Source: Larimichthys crocea (Eukaryota > Chordata > Actinopteri > Sciaenidae). Taken from it: a stretch of 64,000 nt of DNA. The translations under genes were made by a program, and so were the position numbers. The notes under the pieces are model-generated. The model was given only the letters and a program-made list of their open reading frames with translations, was not told the DNA's origin and searched no databases. The stretch is taken from NCBI RefSeq assembly GCF_000972845.2, contig NC_040021.1, positions 8,661,291 to 8,725,290 on the forward strand, in the 5' to 3' direction. Shown here piece by piece: positions 25,101 to 37,835 of the stretch (positions within the stretch are counted from its first letter, which is position 1; every line of letters starts with the position of its first letter).

Positions 25101-25811
25101 TTAAGGGTGCTGCTCTGCTTGCTAAACACAATTCTGTAGAGGGAATGGGGAATAAAAGTTATTCTATTGGCTCAATTAATACTATGTCATTCCCTATATA
25201 TATCACAGCCTGTTTAATAGTTAAAATCCTGCCTCTGTCTAACAGTTCCCACGCACAGCAACACTGAGTTAAGAAGTTTCCGCAACGCCAGTGCCATCGC
25301 TGCACTACAAGACGAGGCACAGCTCACTCTCAACAGTTACATACACACCAGGTAAGATCCAGCTAACTCACTCAGTCAGTCAATATATCTGCTACATGCT
25401 CGTGCATGTTTCACACCTGTGTCGCAGCGTCTCCTGCAGGTGACTATTAACCAGATTCATTATAAAGTTAATGAGGCAATAAGCCGCAGTAGTGTCTTGT
25501 AATTGTGCACAGGTGCAACAGTTGAACCTCATTTTTAATTAGCAGCTATTTATCACAGGTGTTAGTTAATTGGATAGGCTGCATCAGACATTGTGCACAT
25601 AGAACCGCAGAGAAAGGCTGTTTTTGACCCCCCGGTGATGTCTTTCAGGTACCCAACTCAGCCCTGTCGCTTCGGGAAGCTGCTCTTGCTTCTGCCGGCG
25701 CTCCGCTCGGTCGGCCCGTCCACCATAGAGGAGGTGTTCTTCAAGAAGACCATCGGCAACGTGCCCATCACAAGGCTCCTCTCCGACATGTACAAGTCCA
25801 GCGATATATGA
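19786..25811 (+). CDS. nr2e1: nr2e1 (tlx/tailless), complete, 9 coding exons, 385 aa
   Basis: Orphan nuclear receptor of the tailless class; in the nucleus it represses target genes through AAGTCA half-sites and keeps neural and retinal stem cells proliferating (family knowledge). Coding exons: 19786-19810, 22518-22663, 23347-23434, 23675-23910, 24237-24383, 24670-24766, 24886-25035, 25246-25351, 25649-25811. The sum is 1158 nt, giving 385 aa, the human length. Zinc finger 1 uses C16, C19, C33 and C36 with the tailless-type P-box CDGCSG. Finger 2 has seven residues between C52 and C60, the long D-box of this subfamily. The ligand-binding domain runs from about residue 165 to the end and finishes [19 protein letters not shown]. 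The second of two tandem ATGs is chosen because it gives the conserved MSKPAGSTS start and has A at -3. A second in-frame exon 1 donor exists (see findings). Confidence 0.97.
19844..22517 (+). other. nr2e1 intron 1
   Basis: 2.7 kb. The 3' half (about 21540-22030) is complex and repeat-poor, with words such as CAGTGTAATTACATAGACGG and AAAATCATTAAGTTAACACT, typical of developmental enhancers. A (GT)17 tract follows at 22121-22154. The 5' half is AT-rich, with a TATA-type dinucleotide patch at 20172-20225. Confidence 0.4.
22121..22154. repeat. (GT)17 microsatellite in nr2e1 intron 1
   Basis: Pure dinucleotide run. Confidence 0.95.
22518..22663 (+). CDS. nr2e1: nr2e1 coding exon 2 (zinc finger 1)
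   Basis: Acceptor TTATCAG, donor GTGAGG. Residues 9-57, from [13 protein letters not shown] to YVCKSGSQ; holds the P-box helix. Confidence 0.96.
22664..23346 (+). other. nr2e1 intron 2
   Basis: 683 bp. The last 400 bp (about 22940-23260) is GC-richer and complex, with the near-repeat TTTACGCGCAG..TTTACGCACAG at 22952-22981. Candidate intronic regulatory sequence only. Confidence 0.35.
23347..23434 (+). CDS. nr2e1: nr2e1 coding exon 3 (zinc finger 2)
   Basis: Acceptor CGTGCAG, donor GTAAAT. Residues 58-87, [20 protein letters not shown] then CLEVNMNKD; completes the second finger and the C-terminal extension. Confidence 0.96.
23675..23910 (+). CDS. nr2e1: nr2e1 coding exon 4 (hinge)
   Basis: Acceptor TTTACAG, donor GTAATT. 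Residues 87-165, starting [20 protein letters not shown]. Covers the basic hinge and the variable Ser/Pro/Thr-rich linker, ending LAQPTPK. Confidence 0.95.
23911..24236 (+). other. nr2e1 intron 4
   Basis: 326 bp; ordinary intron with a (CT)n-rich polypyrimidine tract before the acceptor. Nothing else seen. Confidence 0.6.
24237..24383 (+). CDS. nr2e1: nr2e1 coding exon 5 (start of ligand-binding domain)
   Basis: Acceptor CCTCCAG, donor GTACAC. Residues 166-214, [20 protein letters not shown] through [19 protein letters not shown]. This includes the helix 3 signature region. Confidence 0.95.
24670..24766 (+). CDS. nr2e1: nr2e1 coding exon 6
   Basis: Acceptor ATTGCAG, donor GTATGT. Residues 215-247, starting [20 protein letters not shown]. 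Confidence 0.95.
24886..25035 (+). CDS. nr2e1: nr2e1 coding exon 7
   Basis: Acceptor TTCGCAG, donor GTAAGT. Residues 247-297, from [19 protein letters not shown] to [12 protein letters not shown]. Confidence 0.95.
25246..25351 (+). CDS. nr2e1: nr2e1 coding exon 8
   Basis: Acceptor CTAACAG, donor GTAAGA. Residues 297-332, [20 protein letters not shown] through LNSYIHTR. Confidence 0.95.
25649..25811 (+). CDS. nr2e1: nr2e1 coding exon 9 and stop
   Basis: Acceptor CTTTCAG. Residues 332-385, [20 protein letters not shown] to the conserved C-terminal SSDI, then TGA at 25809-25811. Confidence 0.96.
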
Positions 25812-26730
25812 ATTCTCATCATCTGTCCAGACGCATGGAAAAGACTTGAGCTGAAGGCCCAGAGACCCACCCAGCAGGCGACAGAATGTCAAATCATAGC
25901 AGGTGTAACCATGGGTTGAATTTTTTGCTGAGCACAAAATCTCCTAGGCTGTCTTAAAATAGCCCGTTTAGGCTTAGATTCATTTGAAACAAAGACTGCA
26001 AACACAGCCTCACCAAGTAGCCTGTTAACAGTTTCTCTAGTTAAGGATTAGCCTGTAACTTTCATTATAGATTTACTGTACGATACAGAAAAACTGCAAT
26101 CTCTGATGTGGGCACAGACAGCCTTCAGTGTTTAAATATTGCCTAAAGACTAGAGAGCACCTGCCAAGTATGTCTGACAAAGAAATGTTATATATTAATA
26201 CGTTTTTTTTTTTCGAGTGTCTGTGAGACCAATGAGCTTGACGACCAATTCAGTCCTTTATTGCTGTGTTCAATCCCAATGGAGGAAACCAAAAAAAGAT
26301 GACGCATGCGTAATGGGGGGGATGTGAATCGCTGTCCCTTGATCTGGTGCTGAAACCAAACGCACGGGGGCAACTAAGAAGAGGTGCCAACTCTATGAAG
26401 AATTAGTGAGGGGGGGGAAGAAAAAAAAAAGACTTTGAAGAATACGCTTGCATTGCCTCCTGACTGTAAAACTACATTCATCTGAAGATGGTGTTTGTAT
26501 TTAAGTGGTTACTGTCCTGTTTGTGTTGGTGTGTCCTGTTTGAGGCGCAGCATTAAAAATGTTTAGGTCGACTTTGTGAAGTTAGACACTAACACTGGAT
26601 AAAATAATATTCAGCACTTGGAAATGTTTTTTTGTGGCCTGTGATGTTTTTATTCTGTTGTAAATATTTGGAGTTATGACTTATAGAGTTGTAACCAAGA
26701 GAATAAAATTGATCTGTATTCAAATAACCT
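25812..26730 (+). other. nr2e1: nr2e1 3' UTR
   Basis: About 0.9 kb from the stop codon to the poly(A) signal AATAAA at 26702-26707, followed by T/G-rich sequence. Open frames here are incidental. The exact cleavage site cannot be seen. Confidence 0.6.
26702..26707 (+). terminator. nr2e1 polyadenylation signal AATAAA
   Basis: Canonical hexamer 891 nt after the stop codon, in an otherwise AT-rich stretch. Confidence 0.6.
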
Positions 26731-27714
26731 AGATATAAAACTAGCAACTACGGTTTTGAAACTTGTTTATAATACACATCATTGCAGATAATGGTGATGT
26801 TCTTTTTACATCTGATTTTGTTATCAATGAAAAGTTTAATTTCAAAAGATTTCCCAGCATCGCTTTGAAATAAGGGTACAAAACACACGCTTTAGTTATA
26901 AATAACTAATTTAAGTCTCATGATATATCATGACTTCCTGTTGCTCACCAGTGAGAAACGATTAAGTCACCATGCGTTTATGTGATGTGTTAGTGCTTTA
27001 TGGATAATCAATTCATGATTGCTGATTTAAAATAAGTCGACATGTTAACTCATATGCCATCGAATCCAGTTACTTTCAAAACAAAGGTCATCTCAGATCA
27101 GTGCATTCGATCGGCCTCTCTGGAAGCCAAACAGCACCTGTTCTCATAGAAACATAAAACTGATTTTAAAAACACACGTTTTTAAAACCAATTACTATCA
27201 TGTTTAATCTAACAGGATGGGCACCAGTCTCCCACATCAAGTAAAGTCACGTCACGGCACTAATTTGCAAACGATTAATTAATGTAAAGAGTGAGTATGA
27301 AGAGGCACAAAGAGGATAATGACACGTATAGATCAGATATGGCATTTGAAGCATATATATACGGACTAACGGTGAACTGTATTGATTAATTACATAAACT
27401 TAGAGTGACTTGATCATCATGGACCAATCATGAGTCATACATTAGTCACGCATCACTTGATCACGTGCTTTGCACCCTTATTATGAAGTGTTTAGAAGTA
27501 ATCGACTCTCTTCTCAAGGAAAAACTCAGGACTGTTTTAATAAAGTGTTTGATTAGCCATAGGCCTAAACATTTTTGTTATGAAGATGATAGATTATGTA
27601 TTTATTGAAAATAAATGTAATAATACATTTAGGATGGCAGCTTGCAGTAGCCGACTATCCGTATGGAGTGTGGGGAACAGTCCAAATCAACAGATGTAAT
27701 TATGCGTGGAGACA
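26731..27714. other. Tail-to-tail gap between nr2e1 and snx3
   Basis: About 1 kb, AT-rich and unique. 27240-27490 has closely spaced CAATCATGAGTCATAC, ATCACTTGATCACGTGC and GATTAATTAATG words and could be regulatory. No gene seen. Confidence 0.4.
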
Positions 27715-28478
27715 TTTCACCTATTTTATTGGAAAATCTTCAAAATAAACAAAAATGGCACAGCAGTATACAAATCTCAAAATGCATATAGCCAGTAGAA
27801 ATACTGCAGTTCCCTCTGTGTAAATTACTTCTTTCTCGCTAGAAAATCATTGTGATAACCGGGCAGGTGCTGGTTGATATACACACACACACGTGCTTCC
27901 TTTTGAAGACAGGATCAACTAAGTGTGATTTGAAAGTCAAGGCCCGCCAATCATATATATGTGTGTATGTGTGTATGTGTGTGTGTGTGTGTGTGTGTGT
28001 CTATGTGTGTTTAGTTGCTAGTTATGGTGAGCAACATGCCTGGAGTACATATATATAATATATATATGAATGATGGGAAACGCTGTGGGTCTTTACAAGA
28101 GCTTTGCATACATAGAACGCTCATTCAATGTTACTATATAAATGAATATATTCAAGACATAGCTAAATGATAAATACATAATATATCCATGTTAGTGGCA
28201 TTTCCAGACACAAAGAGAAATTACTATAAATTACTTTCAACCAGTAATGTGTCGAACATTCTTGACTCCAATTAGAAAGTGAAAACAAACACCGATCAGG
28301 GTCACTAATTAAACTAAAAGAGGCGGTGAACAATATTACTTTGGAGGGGAGGGGGCGCGGGGAAGTTTTGATTTAAACGTTTATTGTCTGAGAGAAACCT
28401 GGAGCAGTGAAGAGAGCTTTGGGTTGTTGGGCCAAGCCAGGGCGAGCCAGACCAGGCCAAGCAGAGCCATCTTTTTCT
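27715..28478 (-). other. snx3: snx3 3' UTR with two candidate poly(A) signals
   Basis: AATAAA on the minus strand occurs at 28380-28385 (about 95 nt past the stop) and at 27725-27730 (about 750 nt past it), so short and long 3' UTRs are both possible. A (GT)n-type microsatellite at 27957-28010 lies inside the longer version. Confidence 0.45.
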
Positions 28479-28584
28479 TTAGGCTTGTCTGATTTTGGAT
28501 GGGGTGTAGCTCTTGTCCACAGACTCGTCCTGTAGAAACATGTGCAGGCATCGTTCGTTCTGAGCTAGAGGGTGACCGGCCACT
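28479..28584 (-). CDS. snx3: snx3 coding exon 4 and stop
   Basis: Acceptor TTTCAG. VAGHPLAQNERCLHMFLQDE then SVDKSYTPSKIRQA and TAA (28481-28479). Confidence 0.95.
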
Positions 28585-31500
28585 CTGAAACACACAAGAG
28601 CAAAAGGCAGGTTTGAAAACTGAGCAACTGTAACAAAGTCGAGGCTTGGTGACATGAAGAAAGGGCAGAGATCGAGCAACCTTCAGGTAAGACATCTGGG
28701 AAAGATTAAGCATTGATGAACATACTAGAATCAAGTTTAGGAAGTGACATTCTACAGGTTTATGTTAAGATATTTAATTCTTCATGTCCGAGGCTTCATT
28801 TTACTGGTCTGCTAAGCAAAGGCTGCGCAGTTTAACAACCATCTCCTACATAAATCAATGTTTTCAGTCCTACATGACATTATAAATACACCCAACAGCA
28901 CAACATGTTGCTCTGATGCAAGTTCTTAAACTATTCCCTGTGGTCGTCCTGTCATATAAAACATAAATGATGTAAACCATGATACTACATGTACATGGTA
29001 CCTGTTGTGTCCCAATTCTGTGCTACATACAACTAAAGTTTAAACTTATTGTTCAAGCGTACTGTTTTTGCAGTTAGTATACAATAACTGTACATACGAG
29101 TGTTTTATATTAACAGGAAATTATACAACGCTCATCTGAGGCCAAACTGCCGCTGAATGCCATTTTCCAAAAACGTAATGGTTTTATTTTATTTTCAGAG
29201 GAGCCGTAACACCGACATCCAAATTTAATTTACAACCACAATAAAGTTACATTAATTTTTCTCCCCATTGTGCAAAGGATTGAGGGAGAGTAGTGTCCAT
29301 CAACAGCACACTCAAAAATAAAAAGGAGTTTATAGCATCACACCTTATGCATCATGTCCTTTCTGTCGCCTCTCATTTACTCTAACTGTTTCTATGATGA
29401 AGGTAAAAAGAGTTTTTTTTTTTTTTTTAAGTATGCATACGGACTTGTTTTGAATATATTTATTTTGTCAAACGCAAAACCTGCTCAGAGTAGATATGCA
29501 AAAAAAAATATATGTTGATGTTGCGATTAAACAGTATTCATCTTAATCACTAGAGTGCAAAGACACCCTGAAACTGTGGATTTTAATAGTCTCTGCACAA
29601 AGTGACAGGAGTCATTGATAAGACATAAGTAAGTCAGTCAGTGATAAAGATAAAACTCTGCCTACATGATGGTATGTGTCACTGATAAAGAGGTTTTCTG
29701 ACATTTTGACCACACTGTCCAGCAGGACATCAGCCACATAATTACAGTTTCTTTAATAAAACTGTTACATTGCATGTGTGGTTGTGGTCACAAGCTCCTC
29801 TTACTACAACAACAACAACGGCTTTTTTTCTCTTCTCACCTCCAGGCGATAAAAAGAAGAGAAGTGTCAATTGACACACACCAGCCGGGAATAAAAGAGC
29901 CTTCTGTAAGAGCATCAACAACCTGGAAATTAGGGAAAGATGACTCGCCTAAGATTTTCTTTTTAAATGCTTGTGTACTACCATGTGAATTCACAGTTTG
30001 GAGGAGCAGGTCGGGGAAATAAGTTAAAAGGACACGAGTTAAAGAAAACCTGTTTTTTCTTCAGGCTTTCGTGAGTCTGGTTTCACCCCAACATCTATCC
30101 GCATCTGGATATGGGACTGCAATTTCCTCCGTTGAAGCCACTTTGACATTAGGCTTCCCCGAATGTCTCTTATGATGACGCAAAAGAGTTTAACGAGAAT
30201 GAGCCAGTGCACCTGAGACCCTAAGACATCCAATTTTTCCAAAACGGTAAATTTCTCAGACCAGATCAACATGATGACATTGTACATATCTGCGCATACA
30301 TCTTAACCTCTACCTAGAAAACATTTTGGACAAATTAAGCCTCCCGGGAGGTGCATTCACAGATCACTCAGCAGAACAATCACTGGAGAGAGATCAAGCT
30401 TGTTCCAACAAATCCTGTTTAATAGGTTTTTGGAAATGTTGACATTGAGGACAAGGTGAAGTAGATGCATGTTGAAATCTCATGGCCTTGCTTGCTTTTT
30501 TTTTCTGAAGTGGGGATGTAAGCCCTTCTTTTTCTTTTTTTTTGTACCTGAAGCATGAATTATGTTTGACTAGCCTAATCAAAAAGTGATGGTTATCTCC
30601 TCTCCTCCTTCTCACTTGTTTCACAGCGACAATCATGTTTACCATTCCAAAAGATTTCCTCTTCACAATGCTCTCAATCACAGATTAAACAATGCTGCCA
30701 GCCACAACAGCCAGTATTAAGCCTGAACAATGATATGATCAACAGCAGTGTTTCATTCATAGGAAGCAAAGGGGGGGAAAAAAATCTTAATTACTAACAC
30801 ATTCTCATCTTCTTAAAAAACATATTTATGGATTTTAATTTTCTCGACTATCTTTGCACACTTAATATTCCAACAGGAAACATTGACGCATTTGCACATG
30901 AAACAAAGATAATGGCCAAGTCTGCAATCAAAGCAAATAATTACAATCACACTGTAACTTTTATTGTTCGGCAGCTGAAAATGGGGACAAGCTGGATCAA
31001 AAATAAGCAGAGGTGCACACACCATCCCACAGAACCACGCGCTGTAATTTGAGCTGCAATTATCATAAATTACACATCAACAATAAAACAAATGTGGGAA
31101 AAATTATGTTGTGGGGGTGCGCACTTGAGTCCTCTTTGGTTGTTCTTGTCCTTTGCGAGGTAATTATAAAAGAAAATTAAGAAGGATAGTGAGAAAAAGA
31201 CCTGTCTGTCTCCGCGGGTTCACTTTGTTAACAATATAAAGAGAAGTGAAAAAGTTGAATCTACTTTATTGCACAAAGTGTTTCATTGTTCCCGAGAGTT
31301 AAAACAATACCGCACGAAGGCAGAAGCTGCAAACGACTTCAGTGACAAAGAAAAAAAATTGAAAAGAATAAATTGTTTTAACCTCGTGGCAAAGCAGTGG
31401 AAGAACGGAGAAAGATGCGGAAAGGCTTACTTGTTGAGAAACTGCTCAAGGCCCTGTCTCCGCTCCTCAATGAAGGAGTCATCAAATATCCCATCATCCC

Positions 31501-34500
31501 CTCGAAACGGAAGCTGCCGGATGAGGGCTTTTCCTGGGAGAGGTGGGACGACCACCTGAGATGAAAGAGCACCCACAGAAAGCGCAGAGCAGCAGTTGAA
31601 CAGGTGTAAATAAATCATTAATGAGAATTCTAGTGTGTACAATTAAGGGAGCAAAAAGACGGCTCGTAGATAAATGGTCCTGTGGTGATTGTGTATAATC
31701 TGGTAAAAACATTTTAATGTAATGTCTGAGTCTTAAAACCAGATTATGAATCTCATTAATAGCAGGACAAAGCACACATACCACATCAAGGTGAAATCTT
31801 ATGTTAAAATATATTAAAGTCTCTGAAGAACTTTCAAACAAAAACATACAAAAACAGATGTGGTCAATGTTGTCTGCTGATTTGATAAGTACTCAGGAGC
31901 CTTTGTGCCGAGTTCACCTCAATGGCTCACCTTGCTCTCCCTCTCCAGCTCCGCTCGGAGCCACTCGAAGTCACTGTACCGCCTCCGTACACTAGACTCC
32001 TTCAGCTTGAAGATGGGTAGGTTGGTCTGTGGAGACAAAAGCACAGTGGAGTTGATGCCTTGTTTACTTTGTAATTTTCCTTCAGCTGTTTTGCGAATGG
32101 ACAAGTACTTTCGAGAAATACACTGTGGTATATTTAAAGCTGCGACAAGCCAGCATTTACAATGATTCGTTGAGATTGGTTCATCTGTAAAACATCCGAA
32201 AATAGTAAACAGTGCCTGTCACAAAAGTGCTCGTTGACTGCTTTAAAATGCTAATTTGTTTGACCAACAGTCTAAAATCCAATTTTATTTCATTCATGAC
32301 ATTACAAAGAAAAATGCTGCAAATCATCACATTTGAAAAGCTGAAACTAGACGATTTTTATTTGATAAATGACCTAAACAATTACCAATTAATTATTTTG
32401 TTTACTGACTAATCGCTTGACTAACTGTATGAATATAGTGGTTTTCTTGCCATGCGTCATTACAATGTTTTCCTGACAAGGTTAGTTTCACCTGAAACTT
32501 TACTGGTAATGCCAAACTTTTAATATCAAGGAATAAACATTATAGACACTACTAACTATCTGTGTAACAATTTGGTCACAGTGTAGCACACTGACCTTTC
32601 ATAACCAGCTATATAACTAGGTTTGTACCTAGTCTTGTTGCTATAGTTACCTAAAGTAGGAATGTGCCATATAATATCTTTCACAATAATACCTTTATCA
32701 TGATATTTCAAAATCATATTGTAATAATGGCAATATTCCAAGGTTGTATAGTCATGCACAGCAACAACAAACATGGCTGAAATCTAAGTCAGTTCAAATT
32801 GACTTCAGCAGTGTGGAAGTGGTTTGGTTACAAAGATCAGATGCACAAAAAAATAGTGACTAAACAGTAATATTAAGAACAAAAGGATAAACAAGCAATA
32901 CAACACACTGATTTCAAACAGGAGAGGTAGGTACGATTGTGATGTTGTCAACTAGTCAACTAGAAAGCAACAGAGAGAGAGAGAGAGACTGTGCCAACTT
33001 CAAGAAAAAGACAGTGAACGATTTTTATTGCGATGGTTTTGGGCATAGCCTTGTGATATCTACTCTGACTTTATTGAAGGGAAAGACGAGGAGAAACGAA
33101 CAAAAAAAACAAAGACCGCTTCACCTGGAACCAAACTGAATAGAAAAAAAAAAAAAAGTTCACTTATGTTTTGCTCACCAAGGTCTATCGCATTTATCTT
33201 TTGCCATTTTGTGTGTGTGTTCGTTTCCACCGATGCACGGATGCGTGCGTAATTCTAAGTTGCTGTTGACAAGCACTTGAGAGTGAATTTCATATTAAAA
33301 AGCGGAGATGTTTCGACATTGACAGAGAACATTGAGCAAACAGCACATCACAGCACAATGTCAAACCTCTTCACTAGTCCTGATGCACATGGCCATCCCA
33401 TAACAATGTACAAACAAGGAGGGAGTGAATGAGCATTTCATTGACAGGCCACATTCACGCACACAGAATTCACGGAAGAAGGAATCACAAGAGCAAAAGC
33501 AATTGAGCAAGTAGGTGCGGCATGAATACCATGTGAGCAGCAGACTGATCGATGAGCAGACTGTGACTGTGTGCAGTTGTGGGGATGCAGAGTTAACTAG
33601 AAGGCTGCATAAATGGCTGAACAAAAGAGAAAGGAGTGGGTGTACGTGGTCATAAAGGAAGAGTAGAAAAACTGGAGAGGTTGGGAGCTTCATCTGGTCT
33701 GTGCAGGACTAATTGAGGAGGAGGGAGAGCAGGAGTGGTCTTTTCGCTCTCATGGTCTTTCCCTTTCAGTCTTTTTCTTCTTTATTTCCCTTGCTCTGCT
33801 ATAATAAGTCAGATTTTCTGCCCTTGAGTCTCCTCTTATGGCGATTCAATGGGGAAAACACAGGCATTCGTTTTCTCCCCTCTTTGCTCTCGACTGTCCT
33901 CAGTCTTACAAATTATGGATTCGGTGATAAAGAGCAAACTCATTTGATTAAAAAAAAAAAAAAATCTTTATGATGAAAACAAGAGCTGTCTGTCAAGCAA
34001 CATGACCGTGATTTCATGTGACACAAATGTTACCTCGGGAAATAATTAAAAGAGAATCCTGGATTGGTTTTTGTTGTAACTTTTCAGAGAGGTGCCTATT
34101 TAAGCAGTATTGCACCTGAGGGTGTGCTTTGCTGCCATTATTGGCATAACAGTGATGCACTCAGGCTTCATATTTTCATGAACATTTGTTGAATAATTTG
34201 CCGGACTGTAAGACATCATAACATGCTAATTTTACATTTGAAACAAGGAACAGAACATGTTTCAGATTCATTAGTTTATTGTAGCCGACTGGTTTTGATC
34301 CAGCTTTGGCAGTTACAATGTGAGTAATACTTTTAGTCTTGATTAAGATGTGCCGTCATGCTGATCTGAGCACGCTCGTCGTAAATACTTGTTGCACAGT
34401 TAATACAGTTGAACTGTATTGCGTTGTTGTGAGACAGGTGTTTCTATTATTTTGTCCACCCATCATATCAACAGGGGTAGGCTAAAAAAACAGAACCAAC

Positions 34501-37500
34501 TGCACAAACTACATTCTCTAAAATTATCATACAACTGAATCAACAGAACATTATGACCTTTATGGACGTCGCATTCACTGCAGTGTTAGCTGGTGTACCT
34601 AATAACTGGCGACTCAGTATATATTTCATGTTTACAAAATAATTAAGGTTTGAATTAAAGTTGTTTTTTCAAGCAGCAGACTTTATGATCCTATGAGATA
34701 ATTTTACCAGCATGATCTGATTGAGGCGTTTAATTTATCTCTAGAAGGGTGAACAGTAAGTTACCGTCGAATATAGGATATAAAATAATATAATAATATT
34801 TACTTTAATATTGTGATTAATTTACAGCACTCCCACTTTATGCTAGGCTCAGATCACAAGATATTTGGCTCAATTTCACAGTCTCATCCGTGTCATTGTC
34901 TACAAACGTTTGACACAGAATACCCAGTGAGCAATATGAGCAGTTTACAGATAAAACTGTATTTTGCACCAGGTCTGTTTGTTACATAATTGTGTTATTT
35001 TAGTTTTAAATGTGTCCTGCCAAAGAGAATGCTTGATTGAAATTAGACAACTAAAGAAAATAAAACATATTAGTAAATTATTTTCACACCAGGAACTGCT
35101 TCCAGACAAGATCAGGACATCCTAAAGCCTGTTTGATATTTTCAAGTATGTTGACAGAAGATTGCAGCTTCATGAGAGGAACACAGTGGATGTGCAATCA
35201 AAAAAAATGTTATTATCCTGTTTCATTATTTGTCCTGTGTGTGTCATTTAACAGCTGATAATTATGTCGTCCTTTTGTGTGATACCACCTCATGTCTGTT
35301 TGTTAATTAGGTCCTAACTTCAGCGATAGCTGCGACATGAAAGCTGCTTCCTCTCACCCAGTGACATGAGTTTTGTTTTTTCAGCCACCACGAGCCTCGC
35401 AGCTCTTTTCCTACACAAACAAACCATTTTGTATCCACTTCCTTCTGTGACCTTTGTCAAAACACAAACAGAAACCAGACTTCGCTGTAGACGAGAAAGA
35501 ATTCAAAAAGACTGCCAACTACCGTGACTCTTTTTAATAAGGTCACGTTTCCTGTGATTAAAACTTTATCGCCGGTGAAATTGCCTGTTTAAGATGACAG
35601 TTGCAATAATAGCAGTATTTCCTTACTGTGGTTATAATCAAATGGTTGCCTGTAAACTCACTGCCACTCCCTCTTTCTCACTGTGCTTTCATGCGTCTCG
35701 TCAGCGCTGTAAACTTCCCGTTTCCCCACTTATTTCAAGTTCTCTCCAGGTGAAGTTGTCAATGAGCCCTCCACTCCTCCTCCTCCTCCTCCTTCTCCTC
35801 TTTCTCAGGTCACAGGAGAAGTGGATTATCTTAGCTTTATCACCCCAGTGCTCCTGCATTAACTCTGCTCTCCCCTCACCGTGGTCTGTCCCTGCTGCGT
35901 CATGTTACCTCACAGCATGGAGTGCCGCAAAGTTAATCCCCCACCACAACAGATCACAGTTACAGGTAATCTGCCACCGCCGTGACTCTAATCCCATCAT
36001 GTGCACACAGAAAACACTTAACCACGCGCAAGCACACACTGACGTACATGAGGTATGCATGCACAGGTGTTAAGTATATCTGACCGGTCACACAGTTAAC
36101 AATGTAAAATATAATAGGCGAAAAAGCATTCAAGCCTGTTTGTACACACACAGTCGGACCCGGACCACTCATCTCCACACAATGAAGCTAGCAGTGAGAG
36201 CGTAAGAAAAGAAAGTCACCTGGCCTTTCAGTCCTCTCGCCCTCTCCAACCCTATGATTAAGAGATTGGCCTTGCAGGACAAGGGGAGGAACGAAAACGA
36301 CAAAACTGAAAACTGAGAGGTCTCACTCACTCCTTCACACACACACAACACAGAAAGAGGCGGTGCGTGAGAGCTCTACGAGTCAAAGATCAGGTTTCCC
36401 CGGCCTCTGTTCTCTTCACGGCTGGTTAGATGTTAGGGCCTGGGTGTCTCAACTTACTGGCCCCTGCAGTGATTGGGACATGGGACCAGCCCACAGCCAG
36501 CCGGGTCTTAGCATTTCATTAATAGTCTAAAAAAGGTACACTTTGCCTCTCTCACTTTCGAAGGAAGAGGAGGAAAGTGAAAGAAATTAGTTAGCGTAAA
36601 AAAAAATCATTCAGAGAAATAATATCACAATTAACGGTGATATTAAAGCAGGCGTAACAGAAAATGCTGCACGGAGCATAAAGCTATATATATATTTCTC
36701 CTTCAAAACAGACCTCCTCGCTTCACTTTCCATTATGAGGGTGCAAGGTGCAATCTACGCTCCATAGGAAGAGCATGTGATTCATAATGTGTGCGACACA
36801 AAACCTCAGGCTCATTGAAAATGGGTTGAAAAGAGGCAGAACCCTTAAAAACAGCCAGGAAGAGAAAGAAAGTGAGAGGGGGGGGGGACAAAGATCACTC
36901 ATCTCCCGAGAGAACAGTTCAAGGCCACCATGCATTAGCTTTTAGCAGGATGGATTAAGTCAAGTTTGAGAGTGCGCATCCTAAACCTCCCCCATGCCCC
37001 CTTCTTACCCCTCCCATACACTCTTCTTTCAGAATAATAGCATAAAAAAAATGGCAACATAATACCATCTCATTGCATCATATTCCAAAATGGGGGGGGG
37101 AGAAAAAGACAGGGAACAAAAGCGTTGGGGCTATAGGTCTTTTTGCTCTCGCCTCTCCATGTACTCTCACACTCGTTCTCTCGCTTTGCCGGCCCCTGCG
37201 GCCTGACAGCCTACCCTCTCTCCGACTCGCCTAGCTGGCAAAAAGCTGCTTTGTTGCCATAGTATCAACTCCCACTTTTGATACTGTCATTTCAAGTAGG
37301 ATATGGTAGCCTTGATACAATATGTTCCCTATTTCCATTAAAATAGTTGTCGAAGAGGATGCTGTAGACTTTGGATTACACTTGACTGTGCCTGACAAGC
37401 GCCCGCCCCCCCACCACCACCACACACACACACACCCACTCCCCATCTCTCCCCATTTTATTAATGACCAAAGGCCCCCGCCCCAATGCCCAAATGGAAA

Positions 37501-37797
37501 AGAGAAAGAAAGAGAGAGGGAGAAGCTATGTGAGTAGAGAAGAGGAGGGGTAGAAGACTGAGCGAGAGTGAGCGACAGAGCTATAAGAGGCCTTTTATGT
37601 ACTCCTATCCATAAACAAAGTGAGATCCCAAAGTTCACTCCCCTGAATGTGCTCTCTGGATGAGATGGGAACCAACTAAAGACAAGAAATTTTGATAATA
37701 CCCCCCCCAACCAACCAACCACCCCCTCACACAGACACACATCCCAACTCCAACCCTCTGTTTGCTGAGGGTCCAAACAAATACACTATGCTGCTAC

Positions 37798-37835
<38 letters not shown>

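Noticed and set aside
37231..37776. 181-aa minus-strand open frame
   Set aside because: Covers CA/GA microsatellites and poly-C runs, with W/G/S-rich low-complexity translation and no family signature; lies in snx3 intron 1.
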